From the NCBI RefSeq assembly GCF_003369835.1, contig NZ_QPMJ01000001.1, positions 806,001 to 870,000 of the forward strand: a stretch of 64,000 nt of DNA, given 5' to 3'. Below the pieces are notes generated by a model. It worked only from the letters and a program-made list of their open reading frames with translations. It had not been told where the DNA came from and ran no database searches. This DNA is from Halorussus rarus (lineage in GTDB: Archaea; Halobacteriota; Halobacteria; Halobacteriales; Haladaptataceae). Position numbers and translations under genes: made by a program. This document shows, piece after piece, positions 1 to 8,351 of this stretch (positions within the stretch are counted from its first letter, which is position 1; the number at the start of each line of letters is the position of its first letter).

Positions 1-190
1 AGAGTCGAACGAATCGTCGTCGCGAGCGTCGGACCATACCGCGCGAACGCCCCCGACTTCCGAAAAGGGAGGGTACCGTTCCGGCCCGACGGCTGCCACC
101 GTTCCGCCGCGTTCGTCCGGTTGCGGTCGGTGGGTCCGCGCAACGACTCGTTCCCGTTCGACGGACCGGAGTAAGCTCGACGCAACTCGG

Positions 191-206
191 CCGAACGCGC
201 GTTCGG
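191..206. promoter_or_regulatory. perfect 16-bp palindrome, candidate Lrp operator
   Basis: CCGAACGCGCGTTCGG is a perfect palindrome about 30 bp upstream of the TATA-like stretch of the Lrp gene. Lrp/AsnC regulators are dimeric and often autoregulated, so an operator role is plausible. This is inference from position and symmetry only. Confidence 0.3.
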
Positions 207-236
207 TCGGAACGCAAACCGTTTTCCCATTCGGAA

Positions 237-249
237 GGTATTTTTTCCC
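237..249 (+). promoter_or_regulatory. TATA-like element of the Lrp gene
   Basis: The AT-rich GGTATTTTTTCCC stretch is centred about 28 bp before the ATG at 270, the spacing expected for a leaderless haloarchaeal transcript. Confidence 0.5.
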
Positions 250-269
250 GTATCCGAAATACACTGGTA

Positions 270-698
270 ATGAGCACGCAGTCCACGGAGGACCGGATTC
301 TATCGGTCCTCGAAGAGGACGCTCAGGCGTCCTACGCCGAGATAGCGGAACGGGCGAACGTCTCGAAGCCCACGGTCCGCAAGTACATCGAAAAGCTCGA
401 AGACGAGGGGGTCATCGTGGGGTACTCCGCCGAGATCGACCCGAAGAAGCTCTCCAGCAAGTCCATCGCGATGGTCGGCATCGAGGTCGCCAGCGAGGAG
501 TACGTCGACGCGACCCGCGAACTCAAGGAGCTCGACGAGGTCGAGACCCTCTACTCCTCGTCGGGCGACCACATGCTCATGGCCGAGGTCCGGGCGGCGG
601 ACGGCGACGCCGTCGGCGAGGTCATCAGCGAGAAGATCCTGAACGTCGAGGGCGTGACCGCGGCCCACCCGTCGTTCCTCCAGGAGCGTCTGAAGTAA
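270..698 (+). CDS. lrp: Lrp/AsnC family transcriptional regulator
   Basis: A 142-aa DNA-binding regulator. Residues about 6-55 form the AsnC-type winged helix-turn-helix (IAERANVSKPTVRKYIEKLE). Residues about 62-135 form the RAM/AsnC ligand-binding domain. The protein ends in SFLQERLK. Length is normal for the family. The start is supported by an AT-rich TATA-like element 28 bp upstream, indicating a leaderless transcript. Haloarchaeal members of this subgroup usually lie beside a glutamine synthetase gene and act in nitrogen or amino-acid control; the partner would be outside the window, so that role is inference. The 16-bp palindrome upstream may be an autoregulatory site. Confidence 0.93.
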   Translation: MSTQSTEDRILSVLEEDAQASYAEIAERANVSKPTVRKYIEKLEDEGVIVGYSAEIDPKKLSSKSIAMVGIEVASEEYVDATRELKELDEVETLYSSSGDHMLMAEVRAADGDAVGEVISEKILNVEGVTAAHPSFLQERLK

Positions 699-943
699 GG
701 GTCCTTTCGGAGGCCGTGAAGCCGGGGTTTCCTTCGCAGGGGTGGGGTTCCCTTCCCAGGGGCCGGGGTTATCTCCACAAGGGTCGGTGATTCCGGGGAT
801 GCGGAATGTCTCGCCCAGCCAGGAAAGGTCCCACTACAGCTGTTAACGGTCGACGAGGAATCGACGTTCGAAGACGACGAGGACTGCGTCCGTCGGCATC
901 GACGGTTCGGGATAACCGATAGCTACCGAATCCGATTCCGCTC

Positions 944-2101
944 TCAGTCCGCGGCCGAGAGCTCGACGCTCGCCAGCGCGCGCTGGATGCGCTCCGAGGC
1001 CTCGGCCAGCCGCTCGGCGCTGTTGGCGTACGACACCCGCAGGCACTCCTCGGCGTTCGTGCCGAAGTCGGGGCCGGGCGTCATCGCCACGCCCGCCTCC
1101 TCGAGGAAGAAGTCCGCGGCGTCGAAGGCGTCCCCGGGTAGATCGCTCACGTCGATGAGCAGGTAGTACGCGCCGCCGGGGGTGTACCCCATGCTCAGCC
1201 CCCAGTCCTCGACCTCGCTCACGAGGTAGTCCCGGCGCTCGCGGTAGGTGTCCCGGACCTCGTCGAGGAAGTCCGCACCCGATTCGAGCGCCGCGACGCC
1301 GCCGGACTGGACGAAGTTGGGCGCGCAGATGAGCGTGTTCTGCGCGATGCGGTTGACGTGACCGACGTACTCCGGCGGCGCGACCATCCAGCCGAGCCGC
1401 CACCCGGTCATCGCGAACCGCTTCGAGAAGCCGTCGAGCACGAAGGCGTCGTCGGTGTACTCCAGCACGGTGTGGTCCTCGCCCTCGTAGGTCAGCCCGT
1501 GGTACACCTCGTCGGAGACCACGGTGGCGTCGTTCTCGGCGGCCAGGTCGACCAGCTCCTCCAGCGTCGAGCCCTCGAGCACCGCGCCGGTCGGGTTTGC
1601 GGGCGAGTTGAGCAGCAGCGCCTCGGTCTCCGGGCCAAGGACGCGGTCGAACTCGCTCGCGCGCGGCCGGAACCCCTCGTCGGCCGACAGCGGGACCGTC
1701 GAGATGCGCCCGCCGGTCTGGCGGACGAAGTTGGGGTAGCAGGCGTAGTACGGGTCGGTCAGCACCACCTCGTCGCCGGGGTCGACCAGCGACGAGAACG
1801 CCAGCAGCAGCGCGGGCGACGACCCCGAGGTGACGACGATGCGCTCGGGGTCGACGTCAACGCCGTACCGCCGGTCGTAGTAGGCCGCGATGGCCCGCCG
1901 GAGCTCGGGCTTGCCCCGCGAGGAGGTGTAACCGGTCTCGCCTGCGCGGAGCGCTGCGACCGCTGCCTCGGTGACTGCCGCCGGAGTGTCGAAGTCGGGT
2001 TCGCCCACTTCGAGGTGTACCACGTCGTCCATCCGGTTGGCCCGTTCGAGCACGTCCATCGCGGCGAACGGGGTCGTCCGAGTCGCGCGCTCCGAAACCA
2101 T
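944..2101 (-). CDS. pyridoxal-phosphate-dependent class I/II aminotransferase
   Basis: A 385-aa fold-type I PLP enzyme, cytoplasmic. Visible landmarks are the N-terminal EVGEPDFDTP substrate segment, the NPTG motif (residues about 169-172), the DEVY cofactor motif (about 197-200), the Schiff-base lysine in GFSKRFAMTGWRLGW (K227) and the late RVSYAN arginine region that binds the substrate carboxylate. It belongs to the aspartate/alanine aminotransferase-like group; the exact amino acid cannot be read from sequence. I place the start at the ATG at 2101 rather than the TTG four codons earlier, because a TATA box lies 27 bp upstream of the ATG. The gene is monocistronic and divergent from the SRPBCC gene. 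Confidence 0.93.
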   Translation of the reverse strand: MVSERATRTTPFAAMDVLERANRMDDVVHLEVGEPDFDTPAAVTEAAVAALRAGETGYTSSRGKPELRRAIAAYYDRRYGVDVDPERIVVTSGSSPALLLAFSSLVDPGDEVVLTDPYYACYPNFVRQTGGRISTVPLSADEGFRPRASEFDRVLGPETEALLLNSPANPTGAVLEGSTLEELVDLAAENDATVVSDEVYHGLTYEGEDHTVLEYTDDAFVLDGFSKRFAMTGWRLGWMVAPPEYVGHVNRIAQNTLICAPNFVQSGGVAALESGADFLDEVRDTYRERRDYLVSEVEDWGLSMGYTPGGAYYLLIDVSDLPGDAFDAADFFLEEAGVAMTPGPDFGTNAEECLRVSYANSAERLAEASERIQRALASVELSAAD

Positions 2102-2124
2102 GTAGAGAGGCAAGACGGTACGGG

Positions 2125-2132
2125 AATATAAA
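2125..2132 (-). promoter_or_regulatory. TATA box of the aminotransferase gene
   Basis: TTTATATT on the minus strand is centred 27 bp upstream of the ATG at 2101, the classical leaderless arrangement. It decides the start codon of that gene. Confidence 0.7.
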
Positions 2133-2214
2133 CCCTCGATGTGACAGTCAGTATTTGCCGGTCGAATCCGTCACCGCCGCGAGAGTTTTGTCGCCGGTGG
2201 CACTACCTCCGACC

Positions 2215-2748
2215 GTGCCAACCTACCAGCGCGAGGTCCGGGTCGACGCGCCGCTCGACGACGTGTGGGCGTTCCACTCCCGAATCGGGGGACTGGAGGC
2301 ACTTACGCCCGACTGGATGCACCTCCGGGTCGAGGGCGTCCGCGGGCCGGACGGCGACGAGCGCGACGCCGACGCCGAACTGACGGCCGGGTCCGAAATC
2401 GACCTGTCGGTGCGACCGTTCGGCGTCGGGCCCCGCCAGCGGTGGACGTCGCGCATCGTCCGTAGCGAGGAGAGCGACGGCGCGGCGGTCTTCGAGGACG
2501 TGATGGACGACGGCCCGTTCCCCGCGTGGCGACACGCCCACCAGTTCTACGCCGTCGACGAGCGCACCACGCTCGTCCGCGACCGAGTGACGTACGAGCT
2601 TCCGATCGTTCGCGGCCTGCTCGGACCGCTCGGCCGGTTGGGCTTCGAGCCGATGTTCCGCGAGCGCCACCGCCGGACGAGGCGGGCTCTCGAGGGCTGG
2701 CGACCGGCCGACGGGGACTCACGCGCCGAGCATCAGCGGTCCGAGTAA
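2215..2748 (+). CDS. SRPBCC (START-like) family protein
   Basis: A 177-aa protein starting at GTG 2215 (first residues PTYQREVRVDAPLDDVW). That opening is the normal first strand of a SRPBCC/polyketide-cyclase fold (xxREVxVDAPLDxVWxFH). The remainder follows the fold, with VEDVMDDGPF-like central strands and a C-terminal helix (FRERHRRTRRALEGW). The family binds hydrophobic ligands in a deep cavity; no ligand can be inferred here. An in-frame TTG at 2155 would add 20 residues with no similarity to the fold, so I prefer the GTG. The last 30 bp overlap the convergent permease gene. Confidence 0.82.
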   Translation: MPTYQREVRVDAPLDDVWAFHSRIGGLEALTPDWMHLRVEGVRGPDGDERDADAELTAGSEIDLSVRPFGVGPRQRWTSRIVRSEESDGAAVFEDVMDDGPFPAWRHAHQFYAVDERTTLVRDRVTYELPIVRGLLGPLGRLGFEPMFRERHRRTRRALEGWRPADGDSRAEHQRSE

Positions 2749-3960
2749 CACCCCCATCAGGTGGACCCGGCGGGCGCCGTACCGCGCGGGGACGAGGCCC
2801 ACCAGCGTCGCCACGCCGAAGACGGCGACCCCGACGACCCCGGCGAACAGCCAGCTCAGTCCGGCCAGCAGGACGAGCACGGCCGCCGAGAGCCGGAACT
2901 GGTCGACCGCCCCGGCCGCCCGGAGGTAGCGGTCGCCGACCCCGAGCACCAGCAGGAAGCCCGCGACCCCGGCGACGCCCGCGGTCGCGAGCAGGAGCGG
3001 GAGGTTCACGGGCGCGCCGGCCTCCCGCAGCGCGACCATGACGCCGGTCCGGGGCGTGCCGAGCGCCGCGAGCGCGAACAGCGCGAAAATCGTGTTGGCG
3101 GTGTTGACGCCGCTGGTGGTCACCACGAACCCGCGGGCGTCGGTCGACCCGGGGACGACCGCCAGCGCCAATACAGCTGCGACCGCGGCCGAGACCCCCG
3201 GGAGGTAGCCGACGACCGCGCCCGCGACGCTCCCGGTCAGTGCCGTGACCCAGACGGACCGCCGGGAGGTCGCGATTTCCGCGTCGGCCTGCTCGGGGAC
3301 GCCGGACCCGGAACAGGCCTCGATGAGGACCGGCGCGCCGAACAGCCCGGCGAACAGCGGCGTGAGCATCCCGCCGGCGTCGAGGGGCGCGGCGGGCGCG
3401 AGGTCGAGCGTCGCGTGACCGAGCGCGGCGCTGCCGAAGAAGGCAGCCAGGGCCCCCGCGGTCGCCCGGAGCGACCCCTCGGTGAGCAGCAGGAAGGCGA
3501 CGACCAGCCCGAGAACGATCGGGAGGTGGGCGCGCACGACGGGGTAGGCGACCGTCATGGCGCGGGTGACCGGAATCGCGAGCGGGACCGCGAACGCGAC
3601 CGCGAGTCCGCTCCCGAGCGCCGAGAGCCGCACCGCCTCCCGGCCCCGACCCGCGATGACGAGGCGGTGGCCCGGCAGGGCGGTGGCGGCCATCGCGGCG
3701 TCGGGCACCCCGAGCGCCAGCGCCGGCACCGCGTCGAGGAACGAGTGGACCACGCCGGCCGCGAGCATCGCCGCGCCGACGAGCCGGGGCGGGCCGGGCA
3801 CCGCGGGCGCGACCGACGCCAGCAGCAGCGCGAGGTTGTTGACGTGGAGGCCCGGCGTCAGCCCGCTGAGCGCGCCGAGCGCGATGCCGCCGAGGACGAA
3901 CGCCAGCACCGCGACTGACGCTCCCACTTCGAGTCCGACTCTCGCGCCGAGTGCCTCCAT
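2719..3960 (-). CDS. TctA/DUF112-like transporter permease
   Basis: A 413-aa integral membrane protein with about ten hydrophobic segments. The N-terminal GALSGLTPGLHVNNLA stretch matches the glycine/proline-rich loop of the TctA (DUF112) family, the large permease of tripartite tricarboxylate transporters. Archaeal members of this family are shorter than bacterial TctA (about 500 aa), and this one fits the archaeal size. No TctB or periplasmic TctC partner is present in the neighbourhood, so the substrate and mechanism are uncertain. Its 3' end overlaps the convergent SRPBCC gene by 30 bp. Confidence 0.8.
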   Translation of the reverse strand: MEALGARVGLEVGASVAVLAFVLGGIALGALSGLTPGLHVNNLALLLASVAPAVPGPPRLVGAAMLAAGVVHSFLDAVPALALGVPDAAMAATALPGHRLVIAGRGREAVRLSALGSGLAVAFAVPLAIPVTRAMTVAYPVVRAHLPIVLGLVVAFLLLTEGSLRATAGALAAFFGSAALGHATLDLAPAAPLDAGGMLTPLFAGLFGAPVLIEACSGSGVPEQADAEIATSRRSVWVTALTGSVAGAVVGYLPGVSAAVAAVLALAVVPGSTDARGFVVTTSGVNTANTIFALFALAALGTPRTGVMVALREAGAPVNLPLLLATAGVAGVAGFLLVLGVGDRYLRAAGAVDQFRLSAAVLVLLAGLSWLFAGVVGVAVFGVATLVGLVPARYGARRVHLMGVLLGPLMLGA

Positions 3961-4070
3961 CGGGACGGCTTCGTCCCGTTCTCGGATTTAAGGGTTCGTG
4001 CGCTGGTCGGCGACCGGAGGTCTCTGACGGCGGGGGTCGCCACGTAGCTACCGCTCCCTGGTTGCTCGCG

Positions 4071-4079
4071 AAAGAAAAA
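4071..4079 (-). terminator. T-rich terminator after the ribosomal operon
   Basis: On the minus strand the run GTTTTTCTTT follows the P1 stop codon by about 25 nt. Archaeal intrinsic termination needs only a U-rich tract, so this is the likely end of the L1-P0-P1 transcript. Confidence 0.5.
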
Positions 4080-4104
4080 CCGAGTTCCTGGGCGTCGAGC
4101 CGAC

Positions 4105-4449
4105 TCAGCCGAAGAGTTCGCCGAGGCCCTCGCCGCTGGCCTCTTCGTCCTCGTCTTCCTCTTCTTCGGCCGCTTCCTCTTCTTCTTCCTCGCCACCTTC
4201 GGCCTCTTCGCTATCCTCGTCGGCACCGCCCTCGGCGGCAGCGCCGCCCGCGGCGGCGCCGCCGGCGGGCACGGCCGCGGCCTGCTCGACGGCCTCGTCG
4301 ATGTCGACGTCCTCCAGCGCGGCGACGAGCGCCTTGACGCGGGACTCCTCGACGTCGACGCCGGCGGCGTCGAGGACGCCGGTGAGGTTGTCTTCGTTGA
4401 TCTCTTCGCCCGATTCGTTCAGGATGAGTGCAGCGTAAACGTATTCCAT
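4105..4449 (-). CDS. rpl12: 50S ribosomal protein P1 (L12)
   Basis: A 114-aa acidic stalk protein. Residues 1-58 form the helical dimerization/P0-binding domain ([20 protein letters not shown]). An Ala/Gly-rich hinge and a long Glu/Asp tail follow. The protein ends in EGLGELFG, the conserved C-terminal segment that contacts translation factors. It is the last gene of the L1-P0-P1 operon, 24 bp after P0, in the order known for the archaeal tricistronic L1-L10-L12 unit. Confidence 0.98.
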   Translation of the reverse strand: MEYVYAALILNESGEEINEDNLTGVLDAAGVDVEESRVKALVAALEDVDIDEAVEQAAAVPAGGAAAGGAAAEGGADEDSEEAEGGEEEEEEAAEEEEDEDEEASGEGLGELFG

Positions 4450-4473
4450 TGTTGTAGTCTGAAGGTTGGTTGG

Positions 4474-5526
4474 TTATCCGAACATCGCGCCGAGGCCCTC
4501 GCCACCGCCGGAGTCGTCGTCATCGTCGTCCTCCTCGTCGGCGTCGGCCTCGTCGGCGTCGGATTCGGTGTCTTCGTCGCTCGATTCGTCTTCGGTCTCG
4601 GCCTCGGTCTCGGCGCCCGCGGCGGGCGCTTCGACGTCGGCGAGCTCGTCAGGCAGCGCCTCCTCGTCGTCGATCTGCGCCGCGAGCGCGCGGAGCTGAC
4701 CGTCGGCCTTGCTCACGAGGTCCGGCACGACGTCCGGGCTCTCGATCTCGGCCTGGAGGCCGAGGCTCTTGGCCTCGCCCTCGGCCTTCTGGACGAGCGT
4801 CGGCGTGGTCTGGGCGGTCGGGAAGACCGCGTTGACCGAGAGGTTCCGGGCGCGGGCCGCCGCGGCCTCGACGTCGGCGCGGTACTCCTCGACGTCGATG
4901 GCCAGCTCGTCGGCCTCGAACATGACGCCGTCGGAGAAGACCGCTTCGAGGTCCAGGCCCACTTCCTTCGGCTCCATGCCGAGTTCCGCGAGCACGTTGG
5001 CGACGTCCTCCGAGACCTCCTCGCCCTCCTCGGCGACGACGCTGTCCTCGGTGACGTGGATGGAACCCTCCATGATGCGAGCCGCCGCACCGATGGACTG
5101 GAGTTCGCCCACGAACGGGCCCGGGTCGACGCCCGTGTCGCCCTCGGGGATGAGGATGTCGTTGGGCGCGACCTCGCCCGCGCCGATCGGGGCGGGGCTC
5201 TTCGACGCTTCGAGCTGCTTGTACAGCCCGAAGGGGTTGTCGTTCGTGCCGATGAGGCCGACCTCGCCGGCCACGTACTCCTTGAGCGCCTCCACGCCCT
5301 CGTCGACCTCGTCGAGGGCCCGGTTCAGCAGCGTGTTCCGGCTGATCCGGAGCTCGGCGCTGCCGTGGAGATTGCGACGCATCGTCTGGAGCTGGCGTGA
5401 CGGGATGCCCGTCACGTTGACGATGCCGACGCTGCTGTACCCCTCGATGAGGTCGACGATGTCGTCGACCTCCTCGCGCTTCCACTGGGGGATGGTTTCG
5501 GTCTTGCGCTCGGCTTCAGCTGACAT
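4474..5526 (-). CDS. rpl10: 50S ribosomal protein P0 (L10/uL10)
   Basis: A 350-aa ribosomal stalk base protein. Residues about 1-110 hold the rRNA-binding uL10 domain ([22 protein letters not shown]). Residues about 110-220 hold the archaeal/eukaryal insertion domain. The helical spine that docks P1 dimers comes next, then a very acidic tail (residues about 300-340) ending in EGLGAMFG, the same factor-binding tail as P1. It anchors P1 dimers at the 23S GTPase-associated centre. Length is typical of archaeal P0. It lies one base after the L1 stop and 24 bp before P1, in one operon. Confidence 0.98.
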   Translation of the reverse strand: MSAEAERKTETIPQWKREEVDDIVDLIEGYSSVGIVNVTGIPSRQLQTMRRNLHGSAELRISRNTLLNRALDEVDEGVEALKEYVAGEVGLIGTNDNPFGLYKQLEASKSPAPIGAGEVAPNDILIPEGDTGVDPGPFVGELQSIGAAARIMEGSIHVTEDSVVAEEGEEVSEDVANVLAELGMEPKEVGLDLEAVFSDGVMFEADELAIDVEEYRADVEAAAARARNLSVNAVFPTAQTTPTLVQKAEGEAKSLGLQAEIESPDVVPDLVSKADGQLRALAAQIDDEEALPDELADVEAPAAGAETEAETEDESSDEDTESDADEADADEEDDDDDDSGGGEGLGAMFG

Positions 5527-5527
5527 C

Positions 5528-6166
5528 TTAGGCTACCTCCACGGACGGGCCCATCGTCGTCTTGACGTAGATGTTGTCGATGTTGAGCGGCCCCTTCTCG
5601 AGGTTCGCTTCGAGTCGACGGAGGATGACGTCGATGTTGTCCGAGATCTCCTCCGCGGACATGTCCTCCGCGCCGACGCGGGTGTGGAAGGTTCGCCGGT
5701 CGCCGCTCCGGAGCTGGACCGTGTTCTTCATCCGGTTGACGGTCTCGACGACGTCGTCGTCGGGCTGGAGCGGTTCGGGCATCTTCCCTCGCGGACCGAG
5801 GATGGTACCCAGGTAGCGACCGATGTCTTGCATCAGCGCCGCTTCGGCGATGAAGAAGTCGGTCTCGTCGGCGAGGTCCTTCGCCTCGTCGTCGTCGTCG
5901 CCGAGGTCTTCGAGGTCGTCGCCGTCGAAGACCTCGTCGGCAACGTCTTCGGCGCGAAGGGCGGTCTCGCCCTCCGCGAACACGACGATCTTCGTCTCCT
6001 GTCCGGTGCCGGACGGGAGGACGATACTTTCGTCTACGCGGTTCGACGGTTCGTTCAAATCGAGGTCGCGCAGGTTTATCGCGAGGTCCACCGTTTCGCG
6101 GAAGTTCCGCTCGGGTGCATCCTCGAGTGCGCGAGAGACTGCTTGCTCTATCTCCTGATCTGCCAT
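5528..6166 (-). CDS. rpl1: 50S ribosomal protein L1 (uL1)
   Basis: A 212-aa L1-stalk protein, with the normal archaeal length. The sequence shows the two-domain L1 fold with the family signature region [11 protein letters not shown] (about residues 122-132), the linker between domains. A strong Shine-Dalgarno (GGAGGTGA) ends five bases before the ATG. It is the first gene of the L1-P0-P1 operon. In archaea L1 also represses its own operon by binding the mRNA; in halophiles that site lies in the leader, and here a strong hairpin is found there. No L11 gene is adjacent, which fits haloarchaea where L11 has its own transcript. Confidence 0.98.
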   Translation of the reverse strand: MADQEIEQAVSRALEDAPERNFRETVDLAINLRDLDLNEPSNRVDESIVLPSGTGQETKIVVFAEGETALRAEDVADEVFDGDDLEDLGDDDDEAKDLADETDFFIAEAALMQDIGRYLGTILGPRGKMPEPLQPDDDVVETVNRMKNTVQLRSGDRRTFHTRVGAEDMSAEEISDNIDVILRRLEANLEKGPLNIDNIYVKTTMGPSVEVA

Positions 6167-6236
6167 TGTTCACCTCCGTAGTACGCAGGACGCTCCTACG
6201 GGTCAGTGAAACAGGTTACTGTCTGCTGGCGCTGTC

Positions 6237-6268
6237 GTCACGGTTCGCCAGGACGGCGAATCCGTGAC
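6237..6268 (-). promoter_or_regulatory. hairpin in the L1 operon leader
   Basis: On the minus strand GTCACGG and TTCGCC pair with GGCGAA and CCGTGAC around a 5-nt loop, with one bulged A: 13 base pairs. It lies about 70 nt upstream of the L1 ATG, inside the expected untranslated leader. It is a candidate for the translational control site, although the L1 recognition motif itself was not verified. Confidence 0.5.
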
Positions 6269-6310
6269 CGAACGACAGTCGACAGTAAACGCCTGTCTCG
6301 TTCCGAGAGA

Positions 6311-7147
6311 ATGGTCATGCGAAACTTAAACCCGTCGAAGCGGCGTCACCCTCGGGCCCGAGACCGCCGCGCGCACGGCCGTAACGAGTTAGATTGGCCG
6401 ACCCCAACGCCCGCCGTGGCCGGGACAGTCCTCGTCGCGGAGGTCGCGCTCTCGCTCGTCCTCGCGGTCGTCCACCTCTTCGCGGGCCGACTCGGCTTCC
6501 GGGCCGTCCCGCGGAGCTACTGGCTGTCCGGAGCGGGCGGGGTCTCGGTGGCCTACGTGTTCGTCCACGTCCTGCCCGAACTCGGCGAGCGTCAGCGCGC
6601 CTTCGAGACCGGTGCGGTCGGGTTCCTCGAGCACCACGTCTACCTGCTCGCGTTGACTGGCTTCGCGGCCTTCTACGGGCTGGAGCGGCTCGCCCGAGAG
6701 TCCCAGAGCCCCGAGACCATCGGCGGCGAGCCGACCGAGACCTCCGCGGGGGTCTTCTGGCTCCACGTCGGCTCGTTCACCGCGTACAACCTGCTCGTCG
6801 GCTACCTGCTGGTCCACCGCGAGGAGTCGGATCCGGCGAGCCTCGCGTTCTTCGCGGTCGCCATGGCGCTGCACTTCGTGGTCAACGACCACGGCCTCCG
6901 CGAGCACCACCACGAGGCCTACGACGACACCGGCCGGTGGCTACTCGCGGGCGGGGTCATCGCCGGGACCGTCGTCGGCGTCGCGACCGCGCTGACCCAC
7001 GCGGCGGTGTCGGCGCTGTTCGCGTTCCTCGCCGGCGGCGTCGTCCTCAACGTCGTCAAGGAGGAGCTCCCCGAGGAGCGCAACAGCAACTTCTGGGCGT
7101 TCGGCGCCGGCGCCGGCGCGTACGCAGCACTTCTGATTCTGGTCTGA
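6311..7147 (+). CDS. ZIP-like multi-pass membrane protein
   Basis: A 278-aa protein with about seven hydrophobic segments. Features recall the ZIP metal permease family: HVLPE at the end of an early segment, histidine-rich loops (LEHHVY, LREHHHEAY), HFVVNDHG inside a membrane segment, and a glycine-rich last pair of segments ending in VVKEELPEE. ZIP proteins move Zn, Fe or Mn inward; the assignment here rests on motif resemblance only. The start is uncertain. ATG 6311 gives an Arg-rich N-terminus overlapping the ribosomal promoter, while GTG 6416 would begin just before the first membrane helix (VAGTVLVAEVALSL). Confidence 0.7.
   Translation: MVMRNLNPSKRRHPRARDRRAHGRNELDWPTPTPAVAGTVLVAEVALSLVLAVVHLFAGRLGFRAVPRSYWLSGAGGVSVAYVFVHVLPELGERQRAFETGAVGFLEHHVYLLALTGFAAFYGLERLARESQSPETIGGEPTETSAGVFWLHVGSFTAYNLLVGYLLVHREESDPASLAFFAVAMALHFVVNDHGLREHHHEAYDDTGRWLLAGGVIAGTVVGVATALTHAAVSALFAFLAGGVVLNVVKEELPEERNSNFWAFGAGAGAYAALLILV
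6324..6331 (-). promoter_or_regulatory. TATA box of the L1-P0-P1 operon
   Basis: GTTTAAGT on the minus strand. Transcription would start near 6302, giving a leader of about 135 nt before L1. The site lies inside the possible 5' end of the divergent ZIP-like gene. Confidence 0.55.
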
Positions 7148-7170
7148 GACCGTCGTACGACCGAATCCCG

Positions 7171-8259
7171 TCAGTCGAGGACCGCGGCGAGCGCGTCCAT
7201 CGTCCGCTCGACGCGCTCGGGGTCGGCGTTGTACCCCATGTGGCCGACCCGCAGCACGTCGTCGGCCAGGTCGCCGAGTCCGGTCGAGAGGATCACGTCC
7301 TGCTCGTCGGCGAGCCGCCGCTGGAGATCGCTCGCTCGCCCTTCGACCTCGAACGCGGTTACGGTCGGCGAGCAGAGCGCCTCGTCGGCGGCGAACGGCG
7401 CCAGCCCGAGGTCCCGGCCGCGCTCGCGACACCGCTCGGCGACCGACTCGTGGCGGTCGTAGACCGCCTCCGGCCCCTCATCGAGCAGCAGGTCGAGCGA
7501 CGCGTCCAGCGCGAAGAGGTTCGAGATGGAGTGGGTGTACGGCAGGTGCGGCGGGGCCTCCTCGGGGATGTCGACGTCCCGCCACGGTTCGAGGCTGGTG
7601 TAGAAGGTGTCCTGCTCGGTCGCATCCACCTTCTGCCACGCCCCGTCGCTGACCGACAGCGTGGTCAGCCCCGGCGGGGAGCTGAAGCACTTCTGGGACG
7701 CGCCCAGACAGACGTCGATGCGGTCGGTCGGCACCGGGGTCCCGCCGAGCGACGAGACGGCGTCGACGACGGTCAGGACCCCCGCGTCCTGCAGGACTCC
7801 GAGCACTTCGTCGAGGTCGTTCAGGACGCCGGTCGGCGTCTCGCAGTGGACCATCGTGGCGACCGCGAAGTCGCGGTCCTCCACGCGTTCCTTCACCGCT
7901 TCCGGGTCGAACCCGGCGTCGGCGGGCGCGTCGTGGACGGTCGCCTCCCCGCCGTGCATCTCCGCGAAGTCGGCGAACCCCTCGCCGAAGATGCCGTTGG
8001 CCAGGCACAGCACCTCGTCGCCCGACGCCATCAGCGAGGCGACGCTCGCCTCCAGGCCGAGCATCCCCTCGCCGCTCAGCACCAGCACGTCGTCGTCGGT
8101 ATCGTAGACCCGCGCCAGTTTGCCCAGCAGGTCGCGGTAGAACGGCGAGAACTCCGGCTCCACGTCGGGGTTGACGATGGGGCGACTCGTCGCCTCCCGG
8201 ACCTCGGGCGGGACGGCTGTCGGACCGGGCGTCATCAGCAGTTCGTCGCGGTCTTCCAT
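7171..8259 (-). CDS. PLP-dependent aminotransferase, alanine-glyoxylate/serine-pyruvate type
   Basis: A 362-aa class V PLP aminotransferase. The N-terminus LLMTPGPTAVPPEV is the typical opening of this group. Other landmarks are LSGEGMLGLEA (cofactor phosphate loop), VVDAVSSLGG with the PLP aspartate D166, and the Schiff-base lysine K190 in GASQKCFSSPPG. The ATG at 8259 was chosen because upstream sequence lacks similarity and the MEDRDELLMTPGPT start is the family norm. The enzyme likely uses alanine or serine with glyoxylate or pyruvate, but substrate cannot be fixed. It lies convergent with the ZIP-like gene. Confidence 0.92.
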   Translation of the reverse strand: MEDRDELLMTPGPTAVPPEVREATSRPIVNPDVEPEFSPFYRDLLGKLARVYDTDDDVLVLSGEGMLGLEASVASLMASGDEVLCLANGIFGEGFADFAEMHGGEATVHDAPADAGFDPEAVKERVEDRDFAVATMVHCETPTGVLNDLDEVLGVLQDAGVLTVVDAVSSLGGTPVPTDRIDVCLGASQKCFSSPPGLTTLSVSDGAWQKVDATEQDTFYTSLEPWRDVDIPEEAPPHLPYTHSISNLFALDASLDLLLDEGPEAVYDRHESVAERCRERGRDLGLAPFAADEALCSPTVTAFEVEGRASDLQRRLADEQDVILSTGLGDLADDVLRVGHMGYNADPERVERTMDALAAVLD

Positions 8260-8351
8260 GGTCGGGCTTGGACGCCGACCCCCTAAACTGGTCGTGGTCC
8301 GCTCCCGCCCGAGCCGGTCGACCGCCGCCATCTCGGCCCGACCCAGCAGCG

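Larger units (their letters stand above)
1..269. other. upstream region of the Lrp gene, no gene seen
   Basis: No coding frame with haloarchaeal character is visible. The stretch holds the promoter and a 16-bp palindrome described separately. In many haloarchaea a glutamine synthetase gene sits next to this Lrp gene; it could lie just outside the window, but that cannot be seen here. Confidence 0.5.

Noticed and set aside
2761-3918. 385-codon plus-strand frame opposite the TctA-like permease
   Set aside because: Its product is dominated by Arg, Glu, Asp, Gly and Pro with no hydrophobic core, typical of antisense frames in GC-rich haloarchaeal genes.
5412-6173. Minus-strand 253-codon frame overlapping L1
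   Set aside because: It is the shifted frame of L1/P0, Arg-rich, whereas the L1 frame has full family similarity and a Shine-Dalgarno.
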